A DNA stretch of 64,000 nucleotides from the NCBI GenBank assembly GCA_021521415.1, contig JAIQDT010001137.1, forward strand, positions 434,001-498,000, read 5' to 3'. Source of the DNA: Bidens hawaiensis. Lineage: Eukaryota; Streptophyta; Magnoliopsida; Asterales; Asteraceae. This document shows positions 20,936 through 33,678 of this stretch, in pieces. Numbering within the stretch: the stretch's first letter is position 1; each line of letters starts with the position of its first letter. The notes under the pieces are model-generated. The model did not search any database. It was not told the DNA's origin and saw only the letters and a list, made by a program, of their open reading frames with translations. The translations under genes were made by a program, and so were the position numbers.

Positions 20936-21479
20936 GTTCAGCTACGGGTTTAGTTTTTATCAAGCATTTTGGCGATTTTAATACCCTTGTTATGGTTCGA
21001 CATCACCCACTACGTTCCCTAACCGTTTTCGGTCGTATATATATCCCGTATATACTATAAAGCTTGGACCTTTAAGTAAAAACGTTCAATACTACGTAAA
21101 CTTTAAAGGTCAAGAACATACCTTTAGCGCTCGTTCGATCTTGGTTAGCTTGTTTATGCACTCTAGATCTCGTGTAATAAGATCTAATACCAACTAACGT
21201 TTACTCTCTCTCGGATCTTGCTCGTTTATGGTGTGGGTGTGTTTGGAGTGTGTAGAGACTATGATGGAAATGAAATGAGGGTTTAGGGTTTTAGGTTGGT
21301 TTAGGGGATATTTATATCCCTTAAAGCCCATGGACCTAAGGCCCATTCTCATTTAACCCATCTCAATTAATCTAAATCCATGATCCGTTCTTTACTCGAT
21401 ATTAATTAATTAATAACGCGAAATCACTAAACGTAACTTTCTTTATTCAACATTATAAATTTTAGGATGTTACAAGGAT

Positions 21480-22680
21480 TGTTTCGGGTTTTTTTGTAAC
21501 TTAAATTTGATTTTTATGTGTCAAAAGTTGGTTGCAAGTTAACTACCTTTAGGTCAAAATTTGTTACCGGTCAAAAATGGGAAATCTGAGTATTTTAAAG
21601 TTTAAGAATGCAAATAGGTTTATCGTCAAATTTGTCATAGGTTCAAAGTGTTGACTTGAAAATGTCAAACGGATGAAATTTAGAATTTTAAACATGATTC
21701 GGATTTCAAATTTATGTTCAAGGGCATTTTTGGAAATAATCAAAAGGTTCGGGATTTGACAAATTGACTATTTTTCCCTCGGCTATCAAAATTTAACAAA
21801 AGATTGCAAACACTTCAACATGCCACCTCTAGGCTTATCAATGCTTCTGACTATTATTAAATTTGAAATATTTGTGTCAACATTAACTTTTTCTTCAATT
21901 GTGATCAAAATGTTGTATGGGAAGCACGTCATGCAAAACTATGTTCAAATGAAGCAAAATATTCACAAAATTGAATGGGTTAATATGTTATTTTTTATGT
22001 TGTCGTTATGACAAAGTCGAGAAGCCTCCTGAAACTTATCAAAATATTTTTCATTGTATAGCTTAGAAAAACATAGTTCTTGAAAAACATTCGTCATTAC
22101 AATTTAATGTTCACATTTCCTTCGGTGGGTGGTAAATTGATAAATATATCAATAAAGGTAACGCTCCTTTTGTATTTAGGCTGAGTAGTTAGAACTACCA
22201 TCGTATGAGAAGTCTTTTTCCGAAATTGGTTCATAACCAAAATTCTTTCAATTATACATATAGACACCGAGAATGAAATTTTCAATTGAAAGAACGTTCT
22301 CAGATACGTTTTTGCATGTGTAGTTTTTTTATTAAGTTCATTTACAAAAATCATTTTGTGATAAAAACAAAATCAATTTATGTACACATAGTATATATAC
22401 AAGCATAGATATGATACATTTTTTTCATATACGTTATGTAATTATTTGTTTTACTTGTAATTTTATATTTGGGTCATCCCGTGTGTGACATGGGCTCTAA
22501 AGCTAGTTAGTTAAGACGATAAAGGATAATTAAATAAGGATTTATTCAAATAGGTAAAAAATAAAATTATGGATATATTTATAAAATTTAGTTTTTAACA
22601 CATGCACCAATCAAATATTTATTTTACTTATAAAAAAATATATGCACATTTAAGGTTAGCTAGAAGTCTAGAACACAACT
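21480..22680. other. intergenic DNA, with a Helitron-like 3' end near 22500
   Basis: AT-rich, no gene recognised. At 22469-22504 a hairpin-capable CCCGTGTGTGACATGGG is followed by CTCTAAAGCTAG and T, the layout of a Helitron 3' terminus on the plus strand. The matching 5' end was not found. Confidence 0.45.
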
Positions 22681-23490
22681 TGATCCGTCGATAATCATTA
22701 CACCCGCGAACATGCTTCTAACACAGGAAGCTGCATTCAAGAAATGGCAAGTCGGGTTTTCGTTTACTAACTTTAATAACTCAAGAGTATTTGAGAAACC
22801 AGATGACCAATAAGAGGTCATGCCCGGTCCAGTAAACATTTGGTACGTGCTAGAAAGATAAGTGTGATTCTTCTAAGCCGAAGCTGCTTTTATTAAAATT
22901 TTGGGAAATTTTAGACTTTTGAGTATGAACATAAGGTAGTCTTAATGTCTCTTCACCCATCTTTGCTCATTGATTGATCAAGAAAAAGAGTCTACAAACA
23001 AACAAGAACTCAAAACGGTGAGACTTCAGCCTGATGTTGGTGTCAAAACAAGGTTTGTTATAGAGCTCATTCGTCTGAGTCTGGCTGTGTCCAATGAGAA
23101 AGTTTTGATTTTTAGCCAATACATCCAACTGTTGGAGTTGTTAAAAGACCAAATTGCCCTCACTTTCGGTTGGGATGTTTAAAAGGAAGACAAAGGATCA
23201 TAAATAATTTTAGTGATTCTAAAATGAACTAAAAGTGTTGTTGGTGTCTACATAATGTTGTTCAAAGGGGATTCAGTATATTGGTGCTTCTCGGGTGGTT
23301 CTTTTGGATGTTGTTAGGAGCCCGTTTGTGGAAAGACAAGCTCTTAGCAGGGCTTATCAGCTTGGTTAGACGAAAGTGGCCTACACTTACCATTTGATGA
23401 CAGCTGGCACCATTGAGAAAGAGAAGTGATAAACAGGTGGAGAAAGGGCGGTTTGCCGAGATGATTAAAACTTTTTCCAGTTCAACTGAC
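22681..23490 (+). pseudogene. degenerate CLSY copy 3
   Basis: 22695-22790 matches the helicase segment just after Walker A (ANMLLTQEAAFKKWQVGF, with Q where the 6-11 kb gene has W). A deletion follows. 22865-23190 matches from the ILLNPPSFQ region to FGWDV, including VGVKTRFVIELIRLSL and KVLIFSQYI. 23270-23450 matches the C-terminal GASRVVLLDVV and ALSRAYQLG motifs, interrupted by stops (TAG at about 23370, TGA near 23430). It converges on eIF4G copy A, whose stop codon lies ~170 bp beyond. Confidence 0.85.
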
Positions 23491-23660
23491 ATCAACCCAA
23501 AACAAACAGAAGCATGAAATCAACAACTAAGTAAAAGTTAGTTAAAACTTTTTCCAGTTGATACATTTAAAACAATTAACAATGATGATATATAACAACT
23601 GCTGCTATCCAAACCCAACCCATACTTCCAAATATGAGCAACCCTACTATATAATCCAAT

Positions 23661-26600
23661 CTAAATAAACCTATCTAATCTCGATGTTTTAGAAGAACGG
23701 AAAACCTCCACACGAAGATTAGAAGCTGCACGCATTTCATTTAGAAAGGGATCGCCTTTTTCTGATTTAATAATCTCAAGAATGACTCCAACCATCTCAG
23801 CTGCAAGACCTATCTCAACGAGTCGTCCTTGCTTTTCGCCGCCTTCATATATCAACCGCCAAACTTCTTTATATGGGATCACGTTTTCCAAAAGTATTCT
23901 TGCAAGCATACACCCGAGAAACTCTCCTGCTTTTGGTGCATCGTTCACTGCATCCTCCAATGTTGACAGAACAGATTCCAATCTGGATAATGGTGCAACA
24001 AAAATCACAACCAGTCATTATAAGTCATCCAGCCATTTAAAAATATGATTATTAAAAGTTTAAAATTAGTACCCTCTAACAAGGGAGTCTTGAGATAGGA
24101 TTCCCTCTTGAGATTTAGTAAGATTAATGAGAAGTTTAGCAAGTAATTCACGGTCCGTGTCTTTCCTCTCAAAAGAATCAGTCACCCAAATGGATATCAT
24201 TGACGGATGGAACCCGGGTGCATTCAATTCTTTGATGCATAGAGCAACCTCCTTTTCGTCTCTCGCGCTGAAAACAATTTAAATAAATGTTTCTTTCATA
24301 TATAAATGTAAAAAAAGTAGTAGATGGTACCTGTAAAATTCTTTAATGGCCTGAATGGACATATCATGTAAACGATCTTCAGACAAATTTTTATCTGAAG
24401 AATCATTTTGTGGGGGAGTAGACACACGAGCGCGTTCAGGTGATGGAACTCGGTCAGACCCACCACGCCCCATATTCCTGCTGTCCCGGTTCTCATAGTT
24501 CATGTTGTTGTGTTCTTGTATATTGGGCGGGTGAGGTGAGAACCTTTCAGACATGTATCTTGAAGCCAAATCATCACGTGATAGACCACCATAACCCCTA
24601 TTAGGACCCTTCACAGACATTCCCCTGGCTAGACAACCTTGTGGCCCGAGGGTTATAGCCTCATCACCCATGGGTCTCAATGGAACTGACAAAGTCCTAT
24701 TCTCAAAAGAGTCAAATCTTGTAACTTGACTTCCATATGAACGAAACTGTTGTTGGGGTAATGCATGATAACCACCACCCATTTGATGATTGGAAGTTAA
24801 AATACCAGCTGACCCTTTTGGTCCAGAGTCCATGGGCTGACCACCCCACCTAAGTGAGGGGTTAGAAGTAGGTCCACGGGCCAGTCTGCTGGATTGGGCT
24901 AGGCGTTCTTGAGCAGCGTCTCGATGCACCTCCTCGATCTTTTTTGGACCTTCAACCTTCCTTCTTTGTTGCCATCTACTCTTTCTAAGGTCGATTGTGT
25001 CTTTTAACATGAACCTAACTCGAGAAGAAAGTGCCATATTATTAGATAACTGAAATATCATATTAAAATAAACATCCATGTATTCTTTAGCTTTTGGGTG
25101 ATCAATCATCTCCCCAATTGTACTCATTAATTTGCACAATGCCTCGATATTTTCCTCATCAGGATTAGGGTTCTTCTGATTAGAGCCTAACAGTTTCTTG
25201 ATGCATTCGTGCATGATTCTTTCTGTCAGTATTCTTTTCTTGTATAATTCACCAATAAGCCTAATATTACCCAACATACGCCTTCGTGCCTTGACTCGTT
25301 TTTCTTCCCGTTCTTCATTCGTCTGCTTAATCTCCCCTTCTTCTTCAGTTCTATTCGCTGCTTCTTCTTCTCTCTCTCCTCTTTCAAATTCCTCTTGACA
25401 TTTATTCAATAATAATCTCTTAAAAGTAATCTTCTCATGCTCATCACCAAAACCAGGTAATTCCACAGCTAAACAGGAACAAAAATGGGCATACATTTCA
25501 ACAAATGTCGGTTCCATTAAAGCCTTATCAAATATTTGACCAATCACACCAGACAGAGTGTCAGCATTGTCAATATTGACTTGTTTGACTTGATCAAACA
25601 GTTTTTCAAAGTTTTGCGGGGTCAACTTGTTTAGAATACTTTTCAGTCGTCTTTGTTTCACTTGTTCCTCATCTGTTACTTTACCAATTTCATACTTCTT
25701 TTTGGCTTTATGCATCATTGGATTTGGAGTGTGAGGAGATGGCATTAAACCCTTATGATAACCAGTAGCGCGCTGCCACCTGTCTAAATCAGAGTTCATA
25801 CGCAGCAACTGCGGGCCAGTGGATTGCATTGGTCCAGATAGAATGCCGCTAGCATACTGACCAGGTGGCTGACCGTGTGGGGTCCTCAACACACTATGGT
25901 TCCCTCTTGCTAAGTAGCCCATTTCAAGACCCACATTACTTGGCCAACGGTCTAGCCGTGAACCCACCACTGGCCTATCACTGCCGCCTTTACCCAGGCT
26001 AGGGTACGGTCCACAGGCCATATTGACACCAGTTACTGCCAACACTACAGTTATATCAGGTGTGATCTCAAAACCTTCCGGAAGATCAGTACAGCGATCA
26101 GAGAATTTCAGAAGGAAGTCTCTGGAATACTTTTTAGTCATTTCATCGTCATCCTCACTGTGATGTTTCATTTTCAAACCCGTTTCTATTTTGGAAACAG
26201 AAATGTCTGCAGCATCCTCCCAGTCATCTGGCTCATATTTGGTGGGCCCACCATGTGTCTCATCTGAAGACAAAATAATGCTTTTTCTAGTAGCAGAATT
26301 AACAGATGGGTTAGGATATTCAACAACTTCTGCAGCAGAAGTTTCCTTTTTTTCTTCAGGACGTTTATAAGCATTATAAAGATCAGCAGTGGTTCCACGA
26401 GCATCAGCATTTTTCATAATTTCTTTTAATTTCTTCTTACCTTTAGGTGCTTTAGTTCCTTTGATCTTACTACTAGAAAATGAAGGAGAAATTAAGTTTG
26501 TACCTTCTACTTCCAACGTCAAAGGTGAAGCCTCTGGAACAGAAACCGAAACAGAATCTCTACTATTGAACTGGTCAACATCAACCTTCCTGATTATATC

Positions 26601-29600
26601 TTCTTTATTATCATCATGAGAAGATCCCAAATTTAATGAAGAAGTTTCAGCACTAAGAACATCAACTTTTGCAACAGTAGAAATTGATCCCGCTGAGTTG
26701 CCATCAACATCATTTACATGGTCTGTTAGTGGTGGAACAGTTGCATCTTGAACAGTGTTATCTTGACTTAGTTCAACAGCTTCTTTGACTTGTTTTGATC
26801 CCTCAATTTCAGCTATTTGTACTTCCACACCAACTTTAGGGGTACCAATAATTTGGCAAGATTTAAGGCCTTCTTCATCATTATCACATTTAGAAGCAGA
26901 CAAGTCAGCCACATTTGAAAGGCCTTCAACTTTGTTGCTAGTTTCTGACACATCCTTGCTGATTCCCACAGAAAAAGTTAACGGCATTGATGTTTCTTGA
27001 ACTCCTACAGAAGAGCTTGAAACAGAGGATGACTGCCCACCAGTACCCGTTGATATTTTTGCAAATTCAGTAACAGCAGTTGCAGAAGCTGTACTGGTCA
27101 AATTCTCATATATTGTGCCTGAAACTTTATGAGATTGTTTCACCGTCACCTGTTTAGGATCCTGCTGATAACAATATCACATCAAACGCCCCGTTAGCAT
27201 AAGTAGACCTATACTTAAAAATGAAAAAAGAAGCTAACCTGCTTATAAAACCTTGGTGGCTGAAAACCAGGAGTCGTCTGTGCATTAGTCAATGGCTTAG
27301 AACCAGGATAAAAGGTCATGGGATGAACAGCAGGGAGGAATGCTTGAGACTGAGGTGGGTGTGACTTTTGACCCAGAGACCCGCCATTCGGGTAACCATC
27401 AGTCCTTTTATTGAGACGAAGCTCCTCATGAGTGCCTGAATGAGTGATCTTTCCTGTTCTTGCACCACCAAAATTCATGGGCTGTTGGTACTGTGATCCT
27501 AGCCCCATACCAAAGTACCCAATGTTTCCCTGATAATGCTGATATCCTGGGAAAAATAAGTGAGGCGGCATGTGCGGTGGTGGATTACCAACCGGTATAT
27601 GCATGGGAAGGGGCACTGGCAATGATGTATTAGCTGAGTTTTGAGATTGCAGTGGTGGATTTGGGTCACTAAATGGAAGATGTATCGGAGGGCCCGTGGA
27701 TTTCTGAGCATGGGCTGCAACAAGCCAATAAGGTGATGAAAGCATGTCATTTTTCTCTTTTGGGATTGGGCGGGCCTCACTGGGCTGATCAACAGGCCCA
27801 AGATCTTTCCTTGGTAAGTATTGTTTATCAACTGGATTTTGAAATGATGTAGCCTTTAAAGAATCAGAGTGAGCCTGCAACATCATAATGTTAAGCAAAA
27901 TATTAAAATGACTAACAAGTTGCTTATAACTGGTTTCACTATGACACTACTTTTGAGTAGATCAACATATTTACTTGTAACACATTTGACTTATGCTATA
28001 TCTCAGCTCTCAAATAGGTCAAATAGGGGGAAAAAATAGCTAAAACTAGAACAAGTCAAACGGGTCAAAAGTAACCCAAAGTCCACCTTCAATGAATACA
28101 GCCTTCAAACTTCTTTTTATTCATATATATCCACTATTATTGTAGTAATAATGCTTTTAAATCATAAGTTACAGAATTTAAAGTTCATATTTAAAGGTAG
28201 AGCCAAGCACAACAACACATAACTATAAAGTTAATCGCAATTCATTTCAAAATTCACCTTGCCTATCTCAACTGTAAAAAAAGATACTCTATAATCTTTG
28301 AGATAAAGAATACCCTAAACAATACAAAAGGGTGTCATTTATTCACATAACAAGTACGGTACCTCTTCAAAGAACACGTGTGAAACAAAAAAACAACTAA
28401 AACATACCTGAGCCCGTTTCTGCTCATCCGAATTTGGAGTAGCAGAGCTGGTTCGAGCAGGTACCTACAAATACATACAGCTTATGAAAAGGTCATGAAA
28501 CTATATACACATATCTACTTAAGTAGTTATCTAGATTGACAAAACTCAAAAAAAAATCTCTGCACATAGCTATGATAAATACCTGCATTCCATTTATAAA
28601 ACCGGGACTAATAGATCCGAACTGAAGAGAAAATGCCCCAGAAGCATCAGGCGGTCCTAAGAACGAAAAAACACCAACAAATAAATTGTAATATGCAAGT
28701 ACTCTTAAAATAACTCAAGCTTAATTGCACATCAAAATTGTTTATAATTCTGAAAAGTAACAAACTCTGTACCTTTAACAGGAGTAGAAGGACCTTTGGT
28801 GCCAGAATTAAGAGGAACCACATTTGTTTGTGGAGCCTTTGGCAAGCCCGGTGTGCTTTTCTGGACCGATGCATCAGCCGGCTTTATAGCAGCACTAGTA
28901 GATGAAGCAACAGGTCTTCCTAAAATAATTAATTAAACAATATAAAGCATAGTTATTAAAAGCCCTCGCTTCTTGCGCCTAGGCCCATTTTTCAGGCGAG
29001 GCTCAACAAATGCGCTTCTAGTTCCTAGGTGAGCGCTTCGGCATTGTCACAACATAAAAGCCAAGCAAAAGAAATGCAAGGGCTGCTACAGAAACTTAGA
29101 TCTAGGAGAAGTCAAAGGCATTATATTGATATGTTTTGTTGTTCAAGTTTTGGAATCACATTTGAATCTTGACTATTTTCGAACTTTTAGTACTAATTAG
29201 ATGATATTAAATGTTATATAGTAGCTTTTGTTTATTTTATTTGAAGAATAGTATTATTTTTCATATGCATAATACATTTTAAATGTTTTATTTAAGTGCG
29301 CATATTTTTCCTCAGGCCCTCGCTATTTTTGCGCCTTGTTCCTAGGCCCTAGGTGAGGTCTAAGCGCCTTGAGTGAGCCTAACACATTTGATAACTATGA
29401 TATAAAGTTCACAAAAAATGCACGTACATAACTAAAGTCTACACAAATCCATTAAAATTCTGTTGTCCTCACTACCTAATCTGAATGTAAAAAAGATAAC
29501 CATTGTTCTATATAATAAGTAGAGTTAGAACTCAAACAATCAACTCACCTTTTTAAACACTATTTTTCAAAATAATGTAAATGTTACAATATTTGATATT

Positions 29601-30271
29601 TGATATTATGTTACTCCACTACAGGCATGGTTGTAAGAATCCCGACTAGGCGCCAATTAATCCCGACTAATCCCCGATTTATTCCATTAATCACTAGCCC
29701 CCCATCCCACGGCCCGACTAGCGACTGCTACAACAATGGCTACAGGTCTACATTTTCTTTTACTGATTTTATCATCAGTTGATGTAAATACAAAATGATT
29801 TGTAAACTCATCTCCAAACTGAAACAAGTTGTCCAGTGAACGACGATAAAACTTCATTTTGTATTAGGCGAAATGTCTTTAAATTTGAGCTTAATTTAGC
29901 TATTTTCACTAAAACACTATCACAAGGAAGCTTAATTTATATACTCAATCAATAAACATACCTCTTAATGCATGTTGAATATGTGCAGTCGCTTGACCAC
30001 CAGCCGAAGAATTCGAAGAGCCCATACTCGCATTCACATTCGGATTCAAAGCATTCACCCTAGCTTGTACTCCTTGTGCATTACTACTACCTACTTTCTT
30101 ATAACTACAAAACAAGCCCTAATTTAATAATATACTGTTTTGAACAAGTAAAAACCCTAAAAATTACTTTTACCTTTTACCGGAATGAAATGCAGAGCCG
30201 CCTCTTCCGCCACCACCACTACCGTATCGTCTGTAGTGAGGTGGCGCGTTTTTCTCGCCTCTGACGGACAT
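23661..30271 (-). CDS. EIF4G: eukaryotic translation initiation factor 4G, copy A
   Basis: eIF4G is the cytoplasmic scaffold that joins cap-binding eIF4E, helicase eIF4A, eIF3 and poly(A)-binding protein to load ribosomes on mRNA. Exons on the minus strand, in order: 30174-30271, 29962-30104, 28773-28919, 28583-28656, 28408-28464, 27239-27874, 24331-27161, 24073-24267 and 23661-23982. They sum to 4503 nt, one open frame of 1500 aa. The start MSVRGEKNAPPHYRRYGSG is Gly/Arg rich. The eIF4E-binding motif YSRDFLL (Y-x4-L-hydrophobic) is at ~aa 727, the MIF4G domain at ~895-1110 (KLTPQNFEKLFDQVKQVN, RLLLNKCQEEFERG, RRRMLGNIRLIGELYKKR) and the MA3 domain at ~1310-1500. Compared with copy B it has an extra intron after PVKG, a longer second exon, a shorter proline-rich exon, and no intron before the large exon. 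No lesion was seen. Confidence 0.93.
28948..29399. mobile_element. hAT-like MITE in eIF4G-A intron 2
   Basis: The ends CATAGTTATTAAA and TTTGATAACTATG are inverted repeats, and ATATAAAG flanks both sides (28940-28947 and 29400-29407), a perfect 8-bp target duplication. The subterminal regions are GCGCCTAGGC-rich on both sides, the interior AT-rich. It sits ~30 bp from the acceptor of exon 3 without disturbing it. Confidence 0.85.
29620..29800. repeat. GTTGTAAGAATCCCGACTAGGCG repeat, same intron
   Basis: A C-rich block with TCCCGACTA repeated lies in the same intron of eIF4G-A. Its left side GTTGTAAGAATCCCGACTAG resembles a dispersed plant repeat. Ends and target duplication were not found. 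Confidence 0.35.
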
Positions 30272-31732
30272 ATATTCAGTACGGAATAATATAATAATAA
30301 TATATGTATCACCTGAAAGGAGGTAAGCTACGATTATTTGACAAATGATAGTGATATTGCTACAGCATTATTATATAAAGTAAATGTGAGAGTTTGTAAA
30401 TAAATGAGTTACCGGAGGTTAGGGTTTAGTGATCGGTGTACCGGCGATCGGAGACGTAACGCCGGCAGGAAGCTAAAACCCTTGCTGTGACTTGGACGGA
30501 CACCTTTTTGGCATAAAGTTATGTACGTACAAGTGTTAAAATTGTCGTATGTGATCTCTATCAAGTTTTATTATTTTATTTGTGATGTTGGATTAGGGAT
30601 GAGGTCGGGACGGTATTCGTCGATCCTGAATTTTGAAAATAATTGGTATTGATATTGGTATCAAAATGTTCGGTTCGGTTCGATATTGGTACAGTTAGGT
30701 ATTTCATGCAATATTTGGAAAATACCAGTTCCGATACCCTTACCGAAAACTCAAACTATCAGTACCAAATCGATATCAAGTTTTGAGTTTTCGGTACCAA
30801 TTCTAGAAGGATCTGGTACCAAACTCGGTATAGGATTTACTCATCCCGCTTTGGATCTTATTGTTAATGATTAACAACACTTTATAACCCCAAGGAATGA
30901 GTCTGTCTCTAAAGTTTGATATCCACTTCCTAGTTGTTTGCATTGGTGATTTGGTGTTGCAATAATTATAGGGGTGTTTGGGATTGCTTATTTTATCTCC
31001 TTATGGCTTATAAGTTATATGGTGTTTGAGAAAGTTAAAGATTGTGAGTGTATAAGTCATAAGTTACACCACCACAACCATCCACCACCCACCCCCACTG
31101 TTCATCACCAACACCACCCATTGTCGGCCACCATCACCATCCACCACCCACCGTTCACCGCCTATTACAATCGTCTACCACCACCCACTTCCATAGTTCG
31201 TACACCGCTACCAATTATTTTAGCAGTCTACAAACGTTAAATGACTTTTATCTCCTGTAATATATATGATAGGTAACTAATTTTCAGCTTATGCAGACGA
31301 TATCCAGTTTATAAAACAAACAATATTATATTTTCAGATTGCAGACCTTCAGACCACATCTTCAATTGCAGACATTAAATCAGATGAAATCAGATTGCAT
31401 ACAATTTTTGTATTCAAAAACAAACAGCACCAGTCATAAGTTATACCCCCCGTATACTATCATGTTTTATGGGTAATGATGGATTGACAAGCTTGGTTCT
31501 GGACGAACTTGACACCCGGGCATATGATGACGGGTGCCAATTCCAGAAGGACGTGATATTAGAATATATTATGATGAATAACATTTCTAGATATACCATG
31601 ACTGTGTGTAACTAGGGTAATATACGTATTTGTATGTAATAGTTAGATGCAAGAATTAAATATACCACAAGATCATTCATGTAAACTTTTTCTAGTATTG
31701 TTTTGCTAGTTCATTTGGTCATTGTTCGACTA
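30272..31732. other. upstream region of eIF4G-A and intergenic DNA
   Basis: The first few hundred bases upstream of the eIF4G-A start should hold its promoter and 5' UTR; no unambiguous TATA box was found. At 30594-30851 a MITE-like repeat is bounded by TTAGGGATGAG and its inverted form CTCATCCCGC and is filled with GGTTCGGT and GGTACC motifs. A CACCAC-rich tract (31062-31200) gives a His/Pro frame that is not gene-like. Confidence 0.45.
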
Positions 31733-32534
31733 TCTATCTTAAATATATATAAACAAATTTTTTTATAATTTTCTCTCAAGCCACTGGATTGCTTCATTTG
31801 TAAATGGTGGTTTTTAATGCATTTGATCCGAATTCACGGGTATGGGTCTCACTAAATCCATATAGCCATTAAACGGGTTATAACATCTCATTATATTAAA
31901 AATTAATCTCAACAAATATTTGATAGATAATTCCAATAAAATAGGGATATACTAAAAATTAATATCCGATTTTTTTATAAAAAAACAAATTTATTTAAAA
32001 TTAAGAAACAATTTTATAGTAAAAAATAAACGGGTCATGGGTCTTATCAAACTCATATAACTTTTAAATGAGTTATAACATCTCATTTATTTGTGACACC
32101 CTTTCATCATCAAACCTTTAGTATATTATTAATTTTCTTACAATAAATAAAATTAAATTTGAAAAAATATATAAATATTTAAAAACTTAAAATGTAAAAA
32201 CAAACCCCGTAATCAAACCCTAATTTAATTTCTCGATATGAATTTAGTTATATTAGCGATTATTTTTCTTTTAAATTTAACTTAAATGAAAAGTTTCACA
32301 AAACAATATCCAAATTATAACAAATGAACATAAACGAATAAATATAAAAAATAAGTAGATAATTCATTCAATGTTTCATTAAAAAATGAACATAACCCAA
32401 CATAAATTAATTAAAATAGGTTCAAGTATATTATTAACTTCTTACAACAAATAAACTAAAATAAAAAAAAACACATTCACAATATTAGAAACGGAAAATT
32501 TAAAAAACCCTCGTAATACGGGGATAAAAACTAG
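31733..32534 (+). mobile_element. non-autonomous Helitron 1
   Basis: It starts after A with TCTATCTTAAATATATATAA and ends with a short hairpin CCCTCGTAATACGGGG (32508-32523), ATAAAAA and CTAG before T. A 5' TC, a 3' stem-loop followed by CTRR, and insertion between A and T define Helitrons. Internal landmarks (CTCAAGCCAC, TTTGATCCGAATTCACGGG, AACGGGTTATAACATCTCAT) are shared with the five units that follow. No Rep/helicase frame is present. Confidence 0.8.
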
Positions 32535-33044
32535 TAATATATATAAACGAAACCTTTGAAAGCTCTCTGTTGCTCTCTACATTTTCTCTCAAGCCACCAG
32601 ATTGCATTATTTGTAAATGGAGGTTTCTCATTCATTTGACCTGAATTCACAGGTATGGGTCTTACCAAACTCAGATATTCCTTAAACGGGTTATAACATC
32701 TCATTAAATTAAAAATTAATCTCATCAAATTATTGATGTAAAATTCCTATAAAATAGAGATATACTAAAAATTAATATATGATTTCTTTAAATAAAGATA
32801 TATATTACTTATATTTTAAAAACAATTTATAGTAAAAAAAATAAGCGGGTCATGGGTCTCACCAAACCCAGATAACATTTAAACCGAGTTATAACATCTC
32901 ATTTTTTTGTGAAACTCTTTCATCATCAAATACTAAGTAAATTATTAACTTTTGTACAATAAATAAAATAAAAATCCAAAAATATAAAAATATTATAAAC
33001 GAATAATATAAAACAACTCTCGTAATACGAGAGATAAAAACTAG
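32535..33044 (+). mobile_element. non-autonomous Helitron 2, abutting Helitron 1
   Basis: It begins immediately after the CTAG of unit 1 with TAATATATATAAACGAAACC and ends with the hairpin CTCTCGTAATACGAGAG (33018-33034), ATAAAAA and CTAG (33041-33044) before T. The direct head-to-tail junction means it shares its insertion point with unit 1. Confidence 0.75.
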
Positions 33045-33188
33045 TTAGATAATATATCATTAAGGTTTATTGTTATATTGTTTAAATAGCTAGATTATAT
33101 TATTTGAGTATGTCTCATTTGTAGTTATTATATTTATATAAATAGTTAATCAATATTATACATTTTTTACGGGGTTTTCAAAGTTATA

Positions 33189-33678
33189 TCTATAATAATG
33201 TATATAAACGAAGACCCAAAAATCATACGTGTCGCGATGTGGTTGCTCCCCGTTTCCTTGGAGTCACCAGATTTGTTTGATTTTTAAATGGAGGCTTCTT
33301 ATGCATTGACTTGAATTCACTGGTATGGGCCTCATCAAACCCAGATATTTTTTAAACGGGTTATAACGTCTCATTAAATTAAAAACTAATCTCACCAAAT
33401 ATTTGATATAAAAATCCTATAAAGTAGGGATATACTAAAAATTAATATCTGATTTATTTAAAAAAATATATATATTATTTATAATTAAAAAACCAATTTT
33501 ATAGTAAAAAAATAAACGGGTCTTGTGTCTCATCAAACCCATATAGCTTTTAAACCGGGTTATAACATTTCATTTATTTGTGAAACAATTTATCATCAAA
33601 CCATAAGTATATTATTAACTTTCGTACAATAAAAAAATAAAATTTAAAAAATAAATAAATATTAGAAACAAATAATAT
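33189..33678 (+). mobile_element. non-autonomous Helitron 3, no 3' hairpin
   Basis: It begins A|TCTATAATAATGTATATAAA and carries the family landmarks (CATACGTGTCGCGATGTGG, GGAGTCACCAGATTTG). At AAACAAATAATATA it passes straight into the next unit's TAATATATATAAACGAAG start; the last ~32 bp with the hairpin and CTAG are absent. Confidence 0.75.

Larger units (their letters stand above)
19396..21474 (-). mobile_element. solo LTR (2079 bp), family S, minus orientation
   Basis: On the minus strand it starts TGTAACATCCTAAAATTT and ends GGGGCCTTACA, so it has TG...CA ends. AGGAT flanks both sides (19391-19395 and 21475-21479), a 5-bp target duplication, showing LTR-LTR recombination left a solo LTR. 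A second member with the same ends is at 52277-54542. It contains two tandem arrays (19805-20070 and 20655-20935) and no coding sequence. Confidence 0.9.

Noticed and set aside
31062..31240. His/Pro-rich frame (HHHNHPPPTPTVHHQHH)
   Set aside because: Low-complexity CCACCAC repeat without gene structure or neighbours.
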